From assembly GCA_951635545.1 (NCBI GenBank), contig OX620685.1:2232001-2296000 (forward strand): DNA of 64,000 nucleotides. Direction: 5' to 3'. Source of the DNA: CAG-873 sp910578365 (GTDB lineage Bacteria; Bacteroidota; Bacteroidia; Bacteroidales; Muribaculaceae). Within the stretch, counting starts at the first letter, position 1; each line of letters begins with the position of its first letter. The position numbers and the translations under genes were made by a program. Below, in pieces: positions 1 through 10,548 of the stretch. Under the pieces are notes generated by a model that saw nothing but the letters and a program-made list of their open reading frames with translations, did not search any database and was not told where the DNA came from.

Positions 1-97
1 CAGGCAGCAACATTGCTCTCTCACTGCGCGGGCACGACTACAGTGAGCATAAGAATTCTTTCGTAATCACGAAAAAATTCTACATAAAACGTAGGTT
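1..97. other. Left-edge stretch without a supported gene
   Basis: No reading frame here can be tied to a known gene. A plus-strand frame is open from the left edge to a stop near position 60, so the end of an upstream gene is possible but unsupported. Confidence 0.3.
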
Positions 98-973
98 TCA
101 GGCATTTATGGTCAAGTGCCGAATTTCGTTCGCCAGCACGCGGATATGTCCCGGTGTAGTGCCGCAGCAGCCGCCGATGATGTTCAGGCGGCAATCGCGC
201 AACAGCGGGCGCATGGCCTCGGTCAGCCGTTCGGGAGTGCAGGCGTATCGGCCTGTGGCGTCGGGCAGTCCGGCGTTGGGGTGGAAGCTGATATAGGCGT
301 GGGTAAGTTCGCCCAAACGCTTTATCCACGGCGCCGAAGATTCGACTCCGAAGCCACAGTTAAGGCCATAGCTGATGGCGCCGCTGTGGCGTGTAGCTTC
401 AATAAATTGCTCAAGAGTATGGCCTGAGGGTAAACAGCCTTCGCGGGTAAGTGTGGCCGAAAGCATCAGAGGCAGGCGCAGACCTGTGTTTTCAAAAGCA
501 GTGAGTATGCCTTTTATGGCTGCGATAGCGCCGTCGAGGTCGAATATGGTTTCGAGCAGCAGAGTATCCGCGCCTGCTGTGATAAGGGCATCTGCTTGCC
601 GCCGGTAGGCCTCTGTAGTGGCCGGCGATGCCGTGCAGGCACCGAGGCAACCGGCTACAAAGCATTGTCGGCCGCTATCGGCCACGGCCATTCGGGCGAG
701 GCGTACCCCGGCACTGCATATATCATCGGCATGCTTGCTGAATCCATAGCGTGCAAGTGCTTGGGTGTTGGCGTTGAATGTGTCGGTGGTGATGATGTCG
801 GCGCCGGCCTCGATATATGCAAGGTGTGCCCGGTATACAGCATCGGGGTCTGACAGACACAGATTATCGCAGCAAGTGCCATTGTTGCTCAGCAGAGTGC
901 CCATGGCGCCATCGAGAATCATAATTCCGCCGCCCAGGCAGCGTTCGAAGTCGTCAGTCATAATATTGTTCAA
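98..973 (-). CDS. Stand-alone homocysteine S-methyltransferase domain protein
   Basis: This 291-residue protein matches the homocysteine-binding barrel that forms the N-terminal module of cobalamin-dependent methionine synthase (MetH) and the BHMT/MmuM enzymes. It opens with the typical ILDGAMGT strand, has LNCGFG in the middle and ends with GGCCGTTP. The cysteines of these last two motifs are the three zinc ligands that activate homocysteine in the family. The folate, cobalamin and reactivation domains of MetH are absent, so the methyl donor is unknown: S-methylmethionine (MmuM-like) or a partner protein are both possible. The protein has no signal peptide and is probably cytoplasmic. Its start overlaps the end of the upstream L,D-transpeptidase gene by about 20 nt, so the two are probably co-transcribed. 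A second ATG lies four codons downstream. The family is clear; the donor is not. Confidence 0.85.
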   Translation of the reverse strand: MNNIMTDDFERCLGGGIMILDGAMGTLLSNNGTCCDNLCLSDPDAVYRAHLAYIEAGADIITTDTFNANTQALARYGFSKHADDICSAGVRLARMAVADSGRQCFVAGCLGACTASPATTEAYRRQADALITAGADTLLLETIFDLDGAIAAIKGILTAFENTGLRLPLMLSATLTREGCLPSGHTLEQFIEATRHSGAISYGLNCGFGVESSAPWIKRLGELTHAYISFHPNAGLPDATGRYACTPERLTEAMRPLLRDCRLNIIGGCCGTTPGHIRVLANEIRHLTINA

Positions 974-1958
974 CTGATTCGTTGCCGGCCTCCGGCATTG
1001 TATCAGTTTTTTCCTCTGCCTGCAGGGTGGCTAAGGTGTCACGGCTAAGTTCCTCGCGCATTCGCAGGACTGCGTCTATAGAATCCTTGCGGTGCTTAAT
1101 CAGTTTCTCGCGTTCCTCATAGTCTTTCAGACCGGGAAAGTCCTCGTCGATCGGCGATTCGTCGACCTTAGGCAAGCGCAACTGAGTTATGCGTGTGTAG
1201 CCCTCTTGTCGGTTCACCCGCTGGTCGCGGTCCGACGGACTGATTATTATGGGCATGCCTTTGGTTGCAAAAGTAACCAGTTCGAGTATATGGGCGTTGT
1301 GGATTCGCATGCAGCCGTGCGATGCGCGACGCCCGCGCGACCACGGTGCGCAGGTGCCGTGAATGCCAATCATGGGGGCGCCTTTTATGCGAATGAAGCG
1401 TGGGCCGAACTGGCCACGTTTCTCCGAGGTGTTTCCGTCATCGTCGGTAAAGAGCCATTCAGTGCTGTCGTAGATGCCTTCAGCCGAGAAAAATCCCTCG
1501 GGCGTGCGGTTGTCGCGCCGGGCGTGTTTGGTGCCGAATTGGGCCGAACATGCCATTTTGTAGGCCCGGTGAGGCTGGCCGAATTTATTGTAGAGTACCA
1601 CCATCATGTGCTGTTTGTCGGCAACCAAAAAGTAGGGCTCTTGGTTGTGCAGCAGCCGGTTGGCATAATCGATGTTCTGTTTGGCTATGGTATCTATGAC
1701 TCCGCTGCTGTATTCGGCCCAATAGCCCGACTGGCGCATGAATGAGTCGGCCTGCTCGGGAGTAGTTACGTCGTTGCGCAACACCGACGGCGGCAGTGCG
1801 GCAATGCTGTCGAGTGAGTCATTCATTCGCTGTTCTTCGGGTGAAAGCAGCGGTACCGAAGTCGAGTCGGCATCCACGACATTGTTTCCGTTGCCGCTGT
1901 TGCATGCGGTTACAGCCAGCAGAAAAAATATAGCGGGTATTATCAACAGATATTTCAT
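954..1958 (-). CDS. L,D-transpeptidase (YkuD family) lipoprotein
   Basis: The start at 1958 is chosen because the protein then opens with a lipoprotein signal (MKYLLIIPAIFFLLAVTAC, lipobox VTAC), giving 334 residues. The reading frame is open 12 codons further upstream. The catalytic domain shows the YkuD signature: GIHGT, then a short loop, then ASHGCMRIHN, where His and Cys are the catalytic pair. In the family these enzymes form 3-3 crosslinks in peptidoglycan or attach proteins to it, acting in the periplasm. An acidic, Lys/Glu-rich C-terminal tail of about 90 residues follows the domain. The gene lies between a DEAD-box helicase gene (32 nt upstream) and the homocysteine methyltransferase gene, all on the minus strand. 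No separate promoter was seen, so it may be read through from the helicase gene. The exact substrate is not predictable. Confidence 0.88.
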   Translation of the reverse strand: MKYLLIIPAIFFLLAVTACNSGNGNNVVDADSTSVPLLSPEEQRMNDSLDSIAALPPSVLRNDVTTPEQADSFMRQSGYWAEYSSGVIDTIAKQNIDYANRLLHNQEPYFLVADKQHMMVVLYNKFGQPHRAYKMACSAQFGTKHARRDNRTPEGFFSAEGIYDSTEWLFTDDDGNTSEKRGQFGPRFIRIKGAPMIGIHGTCAPWSRGRRASHGCMRIHNAHILELVTFATKGMPIIISPSDRDQRVNRQEGYTRITQLRLPKVDESPIDEDFPGLKDYEEREKLIKHRKDSIDAVLRMREELSRDTLATLQAEEKTDTMPEAGNESVEQYYD

Positions 1959-1990
1959 ATTGATGATAAGTCCGGTATTGTTTAAAAAGT

Positions 1991-3352
<1,362 letters not shown>

Positions 3353-3412
3353 AATCTTTTGTTGAATGATTAATGAGGAGTGGGTTCCCGGCTGTGCCAG
3401 CTCAGGCAAATG

Positions 3413-3444
3413 CAAAATTACGAAAAAATCCTTATATCGGCAAA
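3413..3444 (-). promoter_or_regulatory. Promoter of the RNA helicase gene
   Basis: Read on the minus strand, TTTG (3444-3441), exactly 20 nt, then TAATTTTG (3420-3413). This matches the Bacteroidetes primary sigma factor consensus. The predicted leader is about 55 nt. Confidence 0.7.
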
Positions 3445-3483
3445 AGTACTGTAGGCGGTAGTCGGTTTTTCGGCGTTTTTTTG

Positions 3484-3491
3484 TATATTTG
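3484..3491 (+). promoter_or_regulatory. -7 element before the esterase/mannosidase genes
   Basis: TATATTTG fits the Bacteroidetes -7 consensus TAnnTTTG. No clear -33 TTTG lies at the usual distance, only a T-run. The element is 20 nt before the first candidate start codon. Confidence 0.5.
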
Positions 3492-3510
3492 CATATTCCC
3501 TGCAATATTT

Positions 3511-4329
3511 ATGAAAAAACGGATTATTTATATGAGAAAAATTTCAGTGCTGCTTGTTCTGCTTTGCGTCCTGCTGTCGGCCGCGGCCCGGAACATGGTT
3601 ACAGAGAACGACGTGCGCTACTCCAATGCCGGCGTGCGCTGCGTGGCCGATGTGCTTCATCCGGCCGATAAATCGGCAAGACTGCCGGTGATTGTATGGT
3701 TTCACGGCGGAGGCCTTACCGGAGGCAACAAATTTATACCGCCGCAGCTGGCCGGCGGCGATTATGTGGTGGTAGCGGCCAACTATCGCCTGCTGCCCGA
3801 TGCCTCGCTCGACGATTGTATCGACGATGCCGCGGCGGTGACAGCTTGGGTAATCGACAATATCGCCCGATATGGCGGCGACCCGGGCAAGGTGTTCGTG
3901 GCCGGCCATTCGGCGGGCGGCTATCTTACAAGCATGATTGGCCTTGACAAGAAATGGCTGAAGAAATACGGCCACGACGCCGACTCGCTGGCAGGTCTGA
4001 TTCCGTTCAGCGGACAGGTAATAACCCATTTCGCCCAGCGCGAGCTCAAAGGCCTGTCGCCGCTTACTCCCATGGTCGACGACAAGGCGCCACTGTACCA
4101 CGTGCGCAAGGATGCGCCACCGTATATTATCATTACCGGCGACCGCGAGATGGAGCTTTTCGGACGCTACGAAGAGAATGCCTATATGTGGCGCATGATG
4201 AAGCTGACAGGACATCCGCAGGTGTATATATATGAACTCGACGGCTATAACCACGGCGACATGGAAAAACCGGCCCACCATATAATGTTGAACCATATCA
4301 AAAATATACTGTCCGATGGCAATAAATAA
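3511..4329 (+). CDS. Secreted alpha/beta-hydrolase (esterase-like)
   Basis: From the ATG at 3511 the protein has 272 residues; an ATG at 3532 is an equally plausible start and leaves a cleaner signal peptide (MRKISVLLVLLCVLLSAAA). The body is an alpha/beta-hydrolase of the esterase/lipase HGGG type. It has HGGG (oxyanion hole) in VWFHGGGLTGGN, GHSAGG with the nucleophile serine, and a late His in DGYNHGDM. Families like this deacetylate or de-esterify glycans, or act on small esters. The 3' end overlaps the beta-mannosidase gene by 14 nt, so the two are translationally coupled. The pairing suggests removal of ester groups from mannose-containing glycans in the periplasm. That substrate link is inference. 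Confidence 0.82.
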   Translation: MKKRIIYMRKISVLLVLLCVLLSAAARNMVTENDVRYSNAGVRCVADVLHPADKSARLPVIVWFHGGGLTGGNKFIPPQLAGGDYVVVAANYRLLPDASLDDCIDDAAAVTAWVIDNIARYGGDPGKVFVAGHSAGGYLTSMIGLDKKWLKKYGHDADSLAGLIPFSGQVITHFAQRELKGLSPLTPMVDDKAPLYHVRKDAPPYIIITGDREMELFGRYEENAYMWRMMKLTGHPQVYIYELDGYNHGDMEKPAHHIMLNHIKNILSDGNK

Positions 4330-6913
4330 CAGATATCCCGTGGCTGTGCTGGCCGCTTTAGTAATAGGCTCGGCTGCAGCTCAGGCCGACAAGGTACATC
4401 GTCGTAATCTGAGCGACTGCGACTGGCAGTTCCGTCAGGCGCGCGGCAACGACATGCACAAGGCCACCGTGCCAGGCACCGTGCATACAGACCTTATGGA
4501 CAATGGCCTCATTCCGAATCCGTTTGTCGGACAGAACGAACGCCAGGTGCAGTGGGTCGACAAGGAAGACTGGATATACAGCACCACATTCGACCTCAAC
4601 GAAGAAGCTGTCGCCGATGACTTTGTAAGCCTGGTTTTTGACGGCCTCGACACTTATGCCGATGTGTATCTCAACGATTCGCTGGTACTCCGGGCCGACA
4701 ATATGTTCCGCCGCTGGGAAGTTCCGGCCAAGGCCTTGCTGAAACCGCAAGACAACCGTCTGGAGCTGTATTTCCACTCGCCCATAAAGGTCGACCTGCC
4801 CAAATTCGATGCTTTGTCGTATAGGCATGAGGCCGGCAACGACCAGTCGCAGAACGGCGGCATAATGGACAAGCAGGTAAGTGTGTTCGCCCGCAAGGCC
4901 GGCTATCATTACGGCTGGGACTGGGGCCCGCGTCTGGTTACCTCAGGCATATGGCGCCCGATTTATCTGCAGTCGTGGAGCGGTCCTAAAATTGACGATG
5001 TGTTTGTGCGCACTCTGTCGCTTGCCGGCAAAAAGGCGGCTATGCAGGCCGATGTGGAAATTTCGCTTTCCGGGGCGCTGAAAAACTGCGAGCTGGTGGT
5101 GGAAAACAAAACCGACCGCCGTGTGGTGGCCCGCCGCAAGGTATCGCTTGACAGCGGCATCAACCGTGTAGCTATACCATTTGAAGTCAAAAATCCGCGC
5201 CTATGGTGGAGCAACGGCCTCGGCAAGCCCGAACTCTACGACTTTGAAGTGCGCTTGATGGCCGCCGACGGCAGGCAGGCGGCTGTCTTTAACCGCACTG
5301 CCGGCATACGCACCGTAGAGCTGGTGCGCGACGAGGAACCCGACAGCGGCAGGACATTCTATTTCCGGCTCAACGGTGTGCCGGTGTTCGCCAAGGGTGC
5401 CAATTACATACCTTGCGACAACTTTCTGCCGCGTGTGAGCCGCGAGGTGTACAGGCGTACAGTCAAGGACGCCGCCGACGCCAACATGAATATGCTGCGT
5501 GTGTGGGGCGGCGGTATTTATGAAAACGACGAGTTCTACGAACTCTGCGACAGCATGGGTATAATGGTATGGCAGGACTTTATGTTTGCCTGCAGCACAT
5601 ATCCCGCCGAAGGCGAAATGCTCGAAAATATACGCCACGAAGCCGAGGACAATGTACGCCGCCTGCGCAATCATCCGAGCATCGTGCTGTGGTGCGGCAA
5701 CAACGAGTGTACCGAGGCATGGTATAACTGGGGCTGGCGCCGGCGCTACACTCAGAAAGGGGTGGCCGACGTAATATGGACACAGTTCGTGGACTTATAT
5801 CACAAACTGCTGCCCGAGGTGGTGGCTGAAATGGCCCCCGACATCGACTATACCCCTTCGTCGCCTTTCAGCCACATCGACGGCTCGCCCGAGCCTCACC
5901 GCGGCGATTTCCATTTGTGGCGCGTATGGGGCGGCGGAGAGCCGGTCGATTTGTACAACCATTTCCGCAGCCGCTTCTTCAGTGAATACGGTTTCCAGTC
6001 GTTTCCCGAGATTGGCACTGTGAGAAAATACGCCCCCGATGCCGCCGACCACAATATCTACAGCGACGTGATGATGGCCCACCAGCGGGCCGGTGCCAAC
6101 GCTAACAAAAAAATCGAAACATATCTGCTCCGGTCCTATCCGCAGCCTAAGGACTTTGAGTCGTTTCTGTATATGTCGCAGGTTCTGCAGGGCGATGCCA
6201 TACGTACAGCCATTGAAGCGCATCGGCGCGACATGCCTTACTGCATGGGCTCGCTGTTCTGGCAGCACAACGACTGCTGGCCGGTGGCTTCATGGTCGAG
6301 CCGCGACTATTACGGCAACTGGAAAGCCCAGCACTACTATGCCGCCAAGGCTTATCGCGATGTGATGCTCTCCACCGTGGTCCGCGGCGACAGCGTTCAG
6401 GTGTATGTAGTATCGGACCGCCGCAAGTCTGCCACCGGCACTCTGTCGCTGACAGTAGGGCGCCTCGACGGCACCGGCGCGCCGCTGTACAGCGAAAAGC
6501 TTCGTTGCGACCTGCCTGTGGCTGCCGTGACCACTTACGATTTCCCGCTGGCCGGTCTGCTTGGCGGGTCAGCAGCCGCCGATGTCTATATCCTGGCCGA
6601 GTTCAGCTGCGGCGATGATCTATACGAAAACATCTGCGTACCCGTGGCGCCCAAGGACGCATCGTTCGGCGAGCCGCAGGTGAATCTGGAAATCACCGGC
6701 ACACCGGGTGAATATACAGTGAACGTGACCGCCGACAAGTTTGTTCGGGCATTGCGAATGGCTGTTGACGGCAACGACGGACACATGTTCTCCGACAATT
6801 ATTTCGACCTCTTGCCGGGCCGCACCTACAGTGTGAAGTTGAACAGCATACTGTCGCCCGAGGCGCTCAGGCAGTCCTTTGGCTGGACAAGTCTTTACCA
6901 CGCCACTCATTGA
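4316..6913 (+). CDS. GH2 beta-mannosidase, exported
   Basis: The 865-residue protein starts with a short signal peptide (about 24 residues, cleaved near AAAQA). It then shows the beta-mannosidase layout: jelly-roll sugar-binding domain, immunoglobulin-like domain, TIM barrel and C-terminal beta domains. WGGGIYENDEFYELCD and LWCGNNE mark the barrel. Glu464 in WCGNNE is the expected acid/base and Glu557 in FFSEYGFQSFPE the expected nucleophile. The length and both catalytic positions closely match what I recall of the characterised Bacteroides thetaiotaomicron enzyme BtMan2A. It removes beta-mannose from the non-reducing end of mannosides, probably in the periplasm. It is coupled to the upstream esterase gene. 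No SusC/SusD pair or regulator is adjacent on this strand. An IS982 element lies 66 nt past the stop codon. Confidence 0.93.
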   Translation: MAINNRYPVAVLAALVIGSAAAQADKVHRRNLSDCDWQFRQARGNDMHKATVPGTVHTDLMDNGLIPNPFVGQNERQVQWVDKEDWIYSTTFDLNEEAVADDFVSLVFDGLDTYADVYLNDSLVLRADNMFRRWEVPAKALLKPQDNRLELYFHSPIKVDLPKFDALSYRHEAGNDQSQNGGIMDKQVSVFARKAGYHYGWDWGPRLVTSGIWRPIYLQSWSGPKIDDVFVRTLSLAGKKAAMQADVEISLSGALKNCELVVENKTDRRVVARRKVSLDSGINRVAIPFEVKNPRLWWSNGLGKPELYDFEVRLMAADGRQAAVFNRTAGIRTVELVRDEEPDSGRTFYFRLNGVPVFAKGANYIPCDNFLPRVSREVYRRTVKDAADANMNMLRVWGGGIYENDEFYELCDSMGIMVWQDFMFACSTYPAEGEMLENIRHEAEDNVRRLRNHPSIVLWCGNNECTEAWYNWGWRRRYTQKGVADVIWTQFVDLYHKLLPEVVAEMAPDIDYTPSSPFSHIDGSPEPHRGDFHLWRVWGGGEPVDLYNHFRSRFFSEYGFQSFPEIGTVRKYAPDAADHNIYSDVMMAHQRAGANANKKIETYLLRSYPQPKDFESFLYMSQVLQGDAIRTAIEAHRRDMPYCMGSLFWQHNDCWPVASWSSRDYYGNWKAQHYYAAKAYRDVMLSTVVRGDSVQVYVVSDRRKSATGTLSLTVGRLDGTGAPLYSEKLRCDLPVAAVTTYDFPLAGLLGGSAAADVYILAEFSCGDDLYENICVPVAPKDASFGEPQVNLEITGTPGEYTVNVTADKFVRALRMAVDGNDGHMFSDNYFDLLPGRTYSVKLNSILSPEALRQSFGWTSLYHATH

Positions 6914-6971
6914 GCCATTTGTGCTGAAAGGGTGTCGCAGAAAGGCATGTGGGAAATATATCAGCAATAGT

Positions 6972-6979
6972 TTTTTCAA
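6972..6979. repeat. Left target-site duplication of IS982 copy 1
   Basis: TTTTTCAA here is repeated at 8132-8139 on the other side of the element. The 8-bp duplication fits an IS982-family insertion and shows that this copy arrived by transposition. Confidence 0.8.
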
Positions 6980-8131
6980 CGCGAGTTCGGGATAAGAACT
7001 TTATGATTTTCAACCAAGCAAAAGACAACATAGAGTATTGGGCGGCCTTTCAAGGTCGCCTGATTTATTTGTACAGTTTGGTGTTGTTAATCCCAGAGGA
7101 CAAGCTGCCCGTTTGACTCGGGTACCTCAAAGTCGAAGTTCACTTCCGGCTTTGTGGCGAAGAAACAATACGCCCCCATTGCCGCAAGCAGGTTCATGAG
7201 GAAGTTGTGTACACTACGATGGCGGGAGTGGACGAGCTGCGCCACATTCTTCAGCATGTCGTTTATGGATTCGATGATGCTCCTTTTACGAAGCATCATC
7301 CTGTCATAGAACGGCATGAGACGCTGTTTCATGTTCGAGCGAAGACCTGTCACAATATGTATGCCATCATCCCAAAGATGCCCGAAAAGAGACTGCGATA
7401 TATATCCCTTGTCAGCGTATAGTTTTCCAAATACCCTGTCAGTCAGTGTGTCGATGACTGCCTCATTGCGGTCGTCCACATTGGCACGTGTCAATACGAA
7501 GTTGATCAGTTCCCCTTTTTCGTTACATAGCAGATGCAGCTTGAAGCCTACATACCATCCCATCGTACTCTTACCCTTGGCCGCGATATCCTTGAAGACT
7601 TTCATGTTGAACTGGCGCTTGTTATGAATGACCGGAATGCAGGTGCTGTCCACAAAACTTATTCCCGTGCACTCTCCGAAACATGCAAGTCGCAGGAACA
7701 TGGTCATAGCCACAAAACATCGGGGCATGACCTCCACGAAGCGGTTGTAGGAGAATGTCTGCGGAAACAGATGCTTCCAGTGAATGCGCACACATCCCAG
7801 ATAATAGTGCTTGAAGTTTCGGTACGAATTGAAGTGGAAACAGATCAGAATCGTGATGACCTCGGCATCCGACATCATGCGCTTTCTTTTCCGTTTTGGA
7901 GTGTCAGTTGTGGACGGAAGTGCATTTTTTGCCATCTCACCCTCAAATTCTTTGCAGAAATCATCTGCAATACAAAAAATTTCAGTAACTTTACTTTCGG
8001 TAATCATGATACAGTATTTATTGTTTAGTACCTCTAAATTACTAAATATCAGTAATATTACCAAGAGAATCGGCAACTTTTTTAAGCTGCCGATTCAACT
8101 TTTTTATGGTGTTCCTTATCCCGAACTCGCG
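6980..8131 (-). mobile_element. IS982-family insertion sequence, copy 1
   Basis: The 1152-bp element is bounded by near-perfect inverted repeats starting CGCGAGTTCGGGATAAG. It carries one transposase gene on the minus strand. It sits between the convergent beta-mannosidase and glucan-locus ends, so it probably disrupted no gene. The transposase is identical at protein level to the one at 62416-63336. Confidence 0.9.
7087..8007 (-). CDS. IS982-family transposase (copy 1)
   Basis: The start MITESKVTEIF gives 306 residues, the usual size for the family; an ATG 23 codons upstream also exists. Candidate DDE catalytic residues are Asp in FVDSTCIPV, Asp in LYADKGYIS and Glu in KRSIIESIND. An N-terminal helical region carries a KRKRK basic patch. 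It cuts and moves the surrounding element. The frame is intact and the ends are intact, so the copy should be active. Confidence 0.92.
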   Translation of the reverse strand: MITESKVTEIFCIADDFCKEFEGEMAKNALPSTTDTPKRKRKRMMSDAEVITILICFHFNSYRNFKHYYLGCVRIHWKHLFPQTFSYNRFVEVMPRCFVAMTMFLRLACFGECTGISFVDSTCIPVIHNKRQFNMKVFKDIAAKGKSTMGWYVGFKLHLLCNEKGELINFVLTRANVDDRNEAVIDTLTDRVFGKLYADKGYISQSLFGHLWDDGIHIVTGLRSNMKQRLMPFYDRMMLRKRSIIESINDMLKNVAQLVHSRHRSVHNFLMNLLAAMGAYCFFATKPEVNFDFEVPESNGQLVLWD

Positions 8132-8139
8132 TTTTTCAA
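8132..8139. repeat. Right target-site duplication of IS982 copy 1
   Basis: TTTTTCAA, matching 6972-6979. Confidence 0.8.
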
Positions 8140-8149
8140 TAACGAAGAA

Positions 8150-8185
8150 GAGGAGGCTGTCTAAAACTTGTTAGACAGCCTCCTC
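8150..8185 (-). terminator. Terminator of the glucan utilization operon
   Basis: A perfect 15-bp stem (GAGGAGGCTGTCTAA and its complement) with a 6-nt loop lies 41 nt past the GH3 stop codon. The T-run on the minus strand is weak (TTCTTCGTT), so termination may be partial. It may also block transcripts from the IS. Confidence 0.65.
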
Positions 8186-8225
8186 ATTTCAGGTCTATTT
8201 AATCCTTTTTACCTTATGAAATATT

Positions 8226-10547
8226 TTACTTGTTGGGGACCGACCATTTATGTGTGTTTTTGCAAGTAATGTCCATTACACCGGTACCGGCTTGAATTCG
8301 GAACTGCCCTTTTTCGAGTACCCACTTGCCGTCGTAGTCCACGAAAGCGAGGTCGCTCGCTTTGATCGGCAAAGTCACTGTTTTAGTTTCGCCGGGCTTG
8401 AGTTCGACTTTCTGAAACGCGCGCAGGCGGCGATTATCCGGTGTCAGCGACGCTACCATATCTCGGCTGAAAAGCATCACAACCTCCTTGCCGGTACAGT
8501 TGCCGGTGTTGGTGACATCGATTGTGAAAACGAGGTCGTCATTAACATCGAATTCAGATTTGGAACAGCGTAAATTGTCATACTTGAATGTTGTATAGCT
8601 GAGTCCGTAGCCGAAGGGCCACTGCACTGACACTACAGCGTCATAGTCGTAAGCGCCCTCCATTTTATCCATTTCCTCGCTTACACGATAATCATATGTG
8701 GTGAGTTCGGCTTGGTGGCGGGGATAAGTGTAAGGCATTTTTCCGCTGGGGTTAGCGTCGCCGGCAAGAATATTGGCAAGTGCGTCACCACCGAAGTTGC
8801 CGGGGAGCAGCACGTTTACTATCGCATCTGCCAGCGGCTCAATATCACTGATGATACGCGGACGGCCACCGTTTAGAATCAGCACAAGCGGTTTGCCTGT
8901 CGACGCAAGAGCTTTCACGAGATTGCGCTGATTTTCAGAAACAGCCAGGTCCGACAGATTACCCGGTGTCTCGCAGTAGGAGTTTTCACCGATGCAGGCC
9001 ACAATGACATCGGCGTTAGCCGCCGCAGCCACCGCCTTTTCAATCTCAGGTTCGTTTTCCTCGTTATAGGCGCCTTCGGCAGGATAAGTGACTCCCTGTT
9101 CGAGCACTATATTATCATTACCGAACTTATTGGCCAATGCCTCGTAGATAGTGTTGTATTTCGAGGCGAAGCGGTCAGTCAGATGGCCCTGCCATGAATA
9201 GCTCCATCCGCCGTTAAGACAGCGCATCGAATTGGCATTAGGTCCTGTTACCAGAATCTTTGTGCCTTTTTTCAACGGAAGAATCCCGCCATTGTTTTTC
9301 AGCAGTATCTCCGATTCCTCCGCTGCCTGAAGGGCGGTGCGCTCATGGCGTTCGCAAGCGAAGTCAGCATAGTCTTTGGGATATGTATTAGGTGTATCGA
9401 ACAGGCCGAGGCGATATTTAAGGCGAAGTACCCGACGGGCTGCGTCATCAATACGTTCCTGCGACACGCGACCTTCATTTACAAGTTCCTTCAGCAGGGT
9501 GCAGAAATTGAGGTCGTACGGCTCCATCGACATGTCGATGCCGGCGTTGATGGCCATTTCGATAGCCTCTTTCTTGTCGTGAGCCACGTATTCACGGGTA
9601 TAGAGGTTGTTGATGTCTGCCCAGTCGGTCACTATCATTCCGTCCCAGTTCAGGTCTTCTTTAAGCCACTTTGTAAGCAGTTCGTTGTTTGCGTGAACAG
9701 GGCGGCCGTTGATTGAGCCGCTGTTGACCATCACCGTCAACGCGCCGGCCTCGATACAGGCACGGAAAGGCTCAAAAAACTTCTCGCGCAGGTCGGAAGG
9801 CGATATATATGCCGGCGTGCGGTCCTTGCCTGTGCGCGGAGCCCCGTAGCCGAGATAATGCTTTACCGACGTTGCGATATTATGTTTTCCTATACTATTA
9901 GGGTTTTCACCCTGAAAGCCCTTGACCTGCTGAGCTCCCATGATGGCATTGACCAGCGGGTCCTCTCCGTAGTTTTCCCATACACGGCTCCAACGCGGGT
10001 CGCGGGTAAGGTCGACGGTAGGAGAATATGTCCACGGGCAGTTGGCGGCGCGGGTTTCGTAGGCTGTGATTTCGGCAGCTTCGCGGGCCAACGCCGGATT
10101 AAACGATGCACCTACATTGATATTCTGCGGGAACAGTACTCCGCCGAGAGTGTAGGTTGTGCCGTGATTCTGGTCCAGGCCATAGATACATGGAATGCCG
10201 ATTTCCTTCATTGACACCTGCTGTATCTCGCCGATTATTTTTTCCCATTTTTCGGGAGTCTGGGCGGTAGGCCCTCCGGGAGCATTCAGCACCGAGCCGA
10301 CCTTATATACGGCGATGGCCTGGTGTAACTTCTGCGGGTCAAGAAAAAACTCGCCGTTTTTCCAGTCGCCCAGCACATCGATTGAAAGCTCGGTCATCTG
10401 ACCGATTTTCTCGTCCAGGGTCATTTTAGACAATGTGCGTTCTACAGCAGCTTCCAGCTCAGGGTCCGAGGGAATCGCCACTCCGGCAGCCTGTATTGAA
10501 CAGGCTGCCGCAGTAATGCTCAGTAATGTGATAATTTGTTTCAACAT
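8226..10547 (-). CDS. GH3 beta-glucosidase of the glucan locus
   Basis: The 773-residue protein has a signal peptide (cleaved near residue 20), the GH3 barrel, the second alpha/beta domain and a C-terminal fibronectin-III-like domain. Asp308 in GMIVTDWAD is the expected nucleophile; Lys229-His230 (ATSVKHYLGYG) and the DPRWSRVWENYGEDP motif complete the active site. Enzymes of this type remove glucose from beta-linked gluco-oligosaccharides, probably in the periplasm. It is the last gene of the operon, with its ATG one base after the stop of the glycan-binding lipoprotein. In the characterised Bacteroides mixed-linkage glucan and laminarin loci a GH3 finishes off oligosaccharides made by GH16, and the same role is inferred here. 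Confidence 0.93.
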   Translation of the reverse strand: MLKQIITLLSITAAACSIQAAGVAIPSDPELEAAVERTLSKMTLDEKIGQMTELSIDVLGDWKNGEFFLDPQKLHQAIAVYKVGSVLNAPGGPTAQTPEKWEKIIGEIQQVSMKEIGIPCIYGLDQNHGTTYTLGGVLFPQNINVGASFNPALAREAAEITAYETRAANCPWTYSPTVDLTRDPRWSRVWENYGEDPLVNAIMGAQQVKGFQGENPNSIGKHNIATSVKHYLGYGAPRTGKDRTPAYISPSDLREKFFEPFRACIEAGALTVMVNSGSINGRPVHANNELLTKWLKEDLNWDGMIVTDWADINNLYTREYVAHDKKEAIEMAINAGIDMSMEPYDLNFCTLLKELVNEGRVSQERIDDAARRVLRLKYRLGLFDTPNTYPKDYADFACERHERTALQAAEESEILLKNNGGILPLKKGTKILVTGPNANSMRCLNGGWSYSWQGHLTDRFASKYNTIYEALANKFGNDNIVLEQGVTYPAEGAYNEENEPEIEKAVAAAANADVIVACIGENSYCETPGNLSDLAVSENQRNLVKALASTGKPLVLILNGGRPRIISDIEPLADAIVNVLLPGNFGGDALANILAGDANPSGKMPYTYPRHQAELTTYDYRVSEEMDKMEGAYDYDAVVSVQWPFGYGLSYTTFKYDNLRCSKSEFDVNDDLVFTIDVTNTGNCTGKEVVMLFSRDMVASLTPDNRRLRAFQKVELKPGETKTVTLPIKASDLAFVDYDGKWVLEKGQFRIQAGTGVMDITCKNTHKWSVPNK

Positions 10548-10548
10548 A

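Noticed and set aside
1092..1745. 217-codon plus-strand frame opposite the L,D-transpeptidase gene
   Set aside because: Shadow frame; the opposite strand encodes catalytic motifs of a known family.
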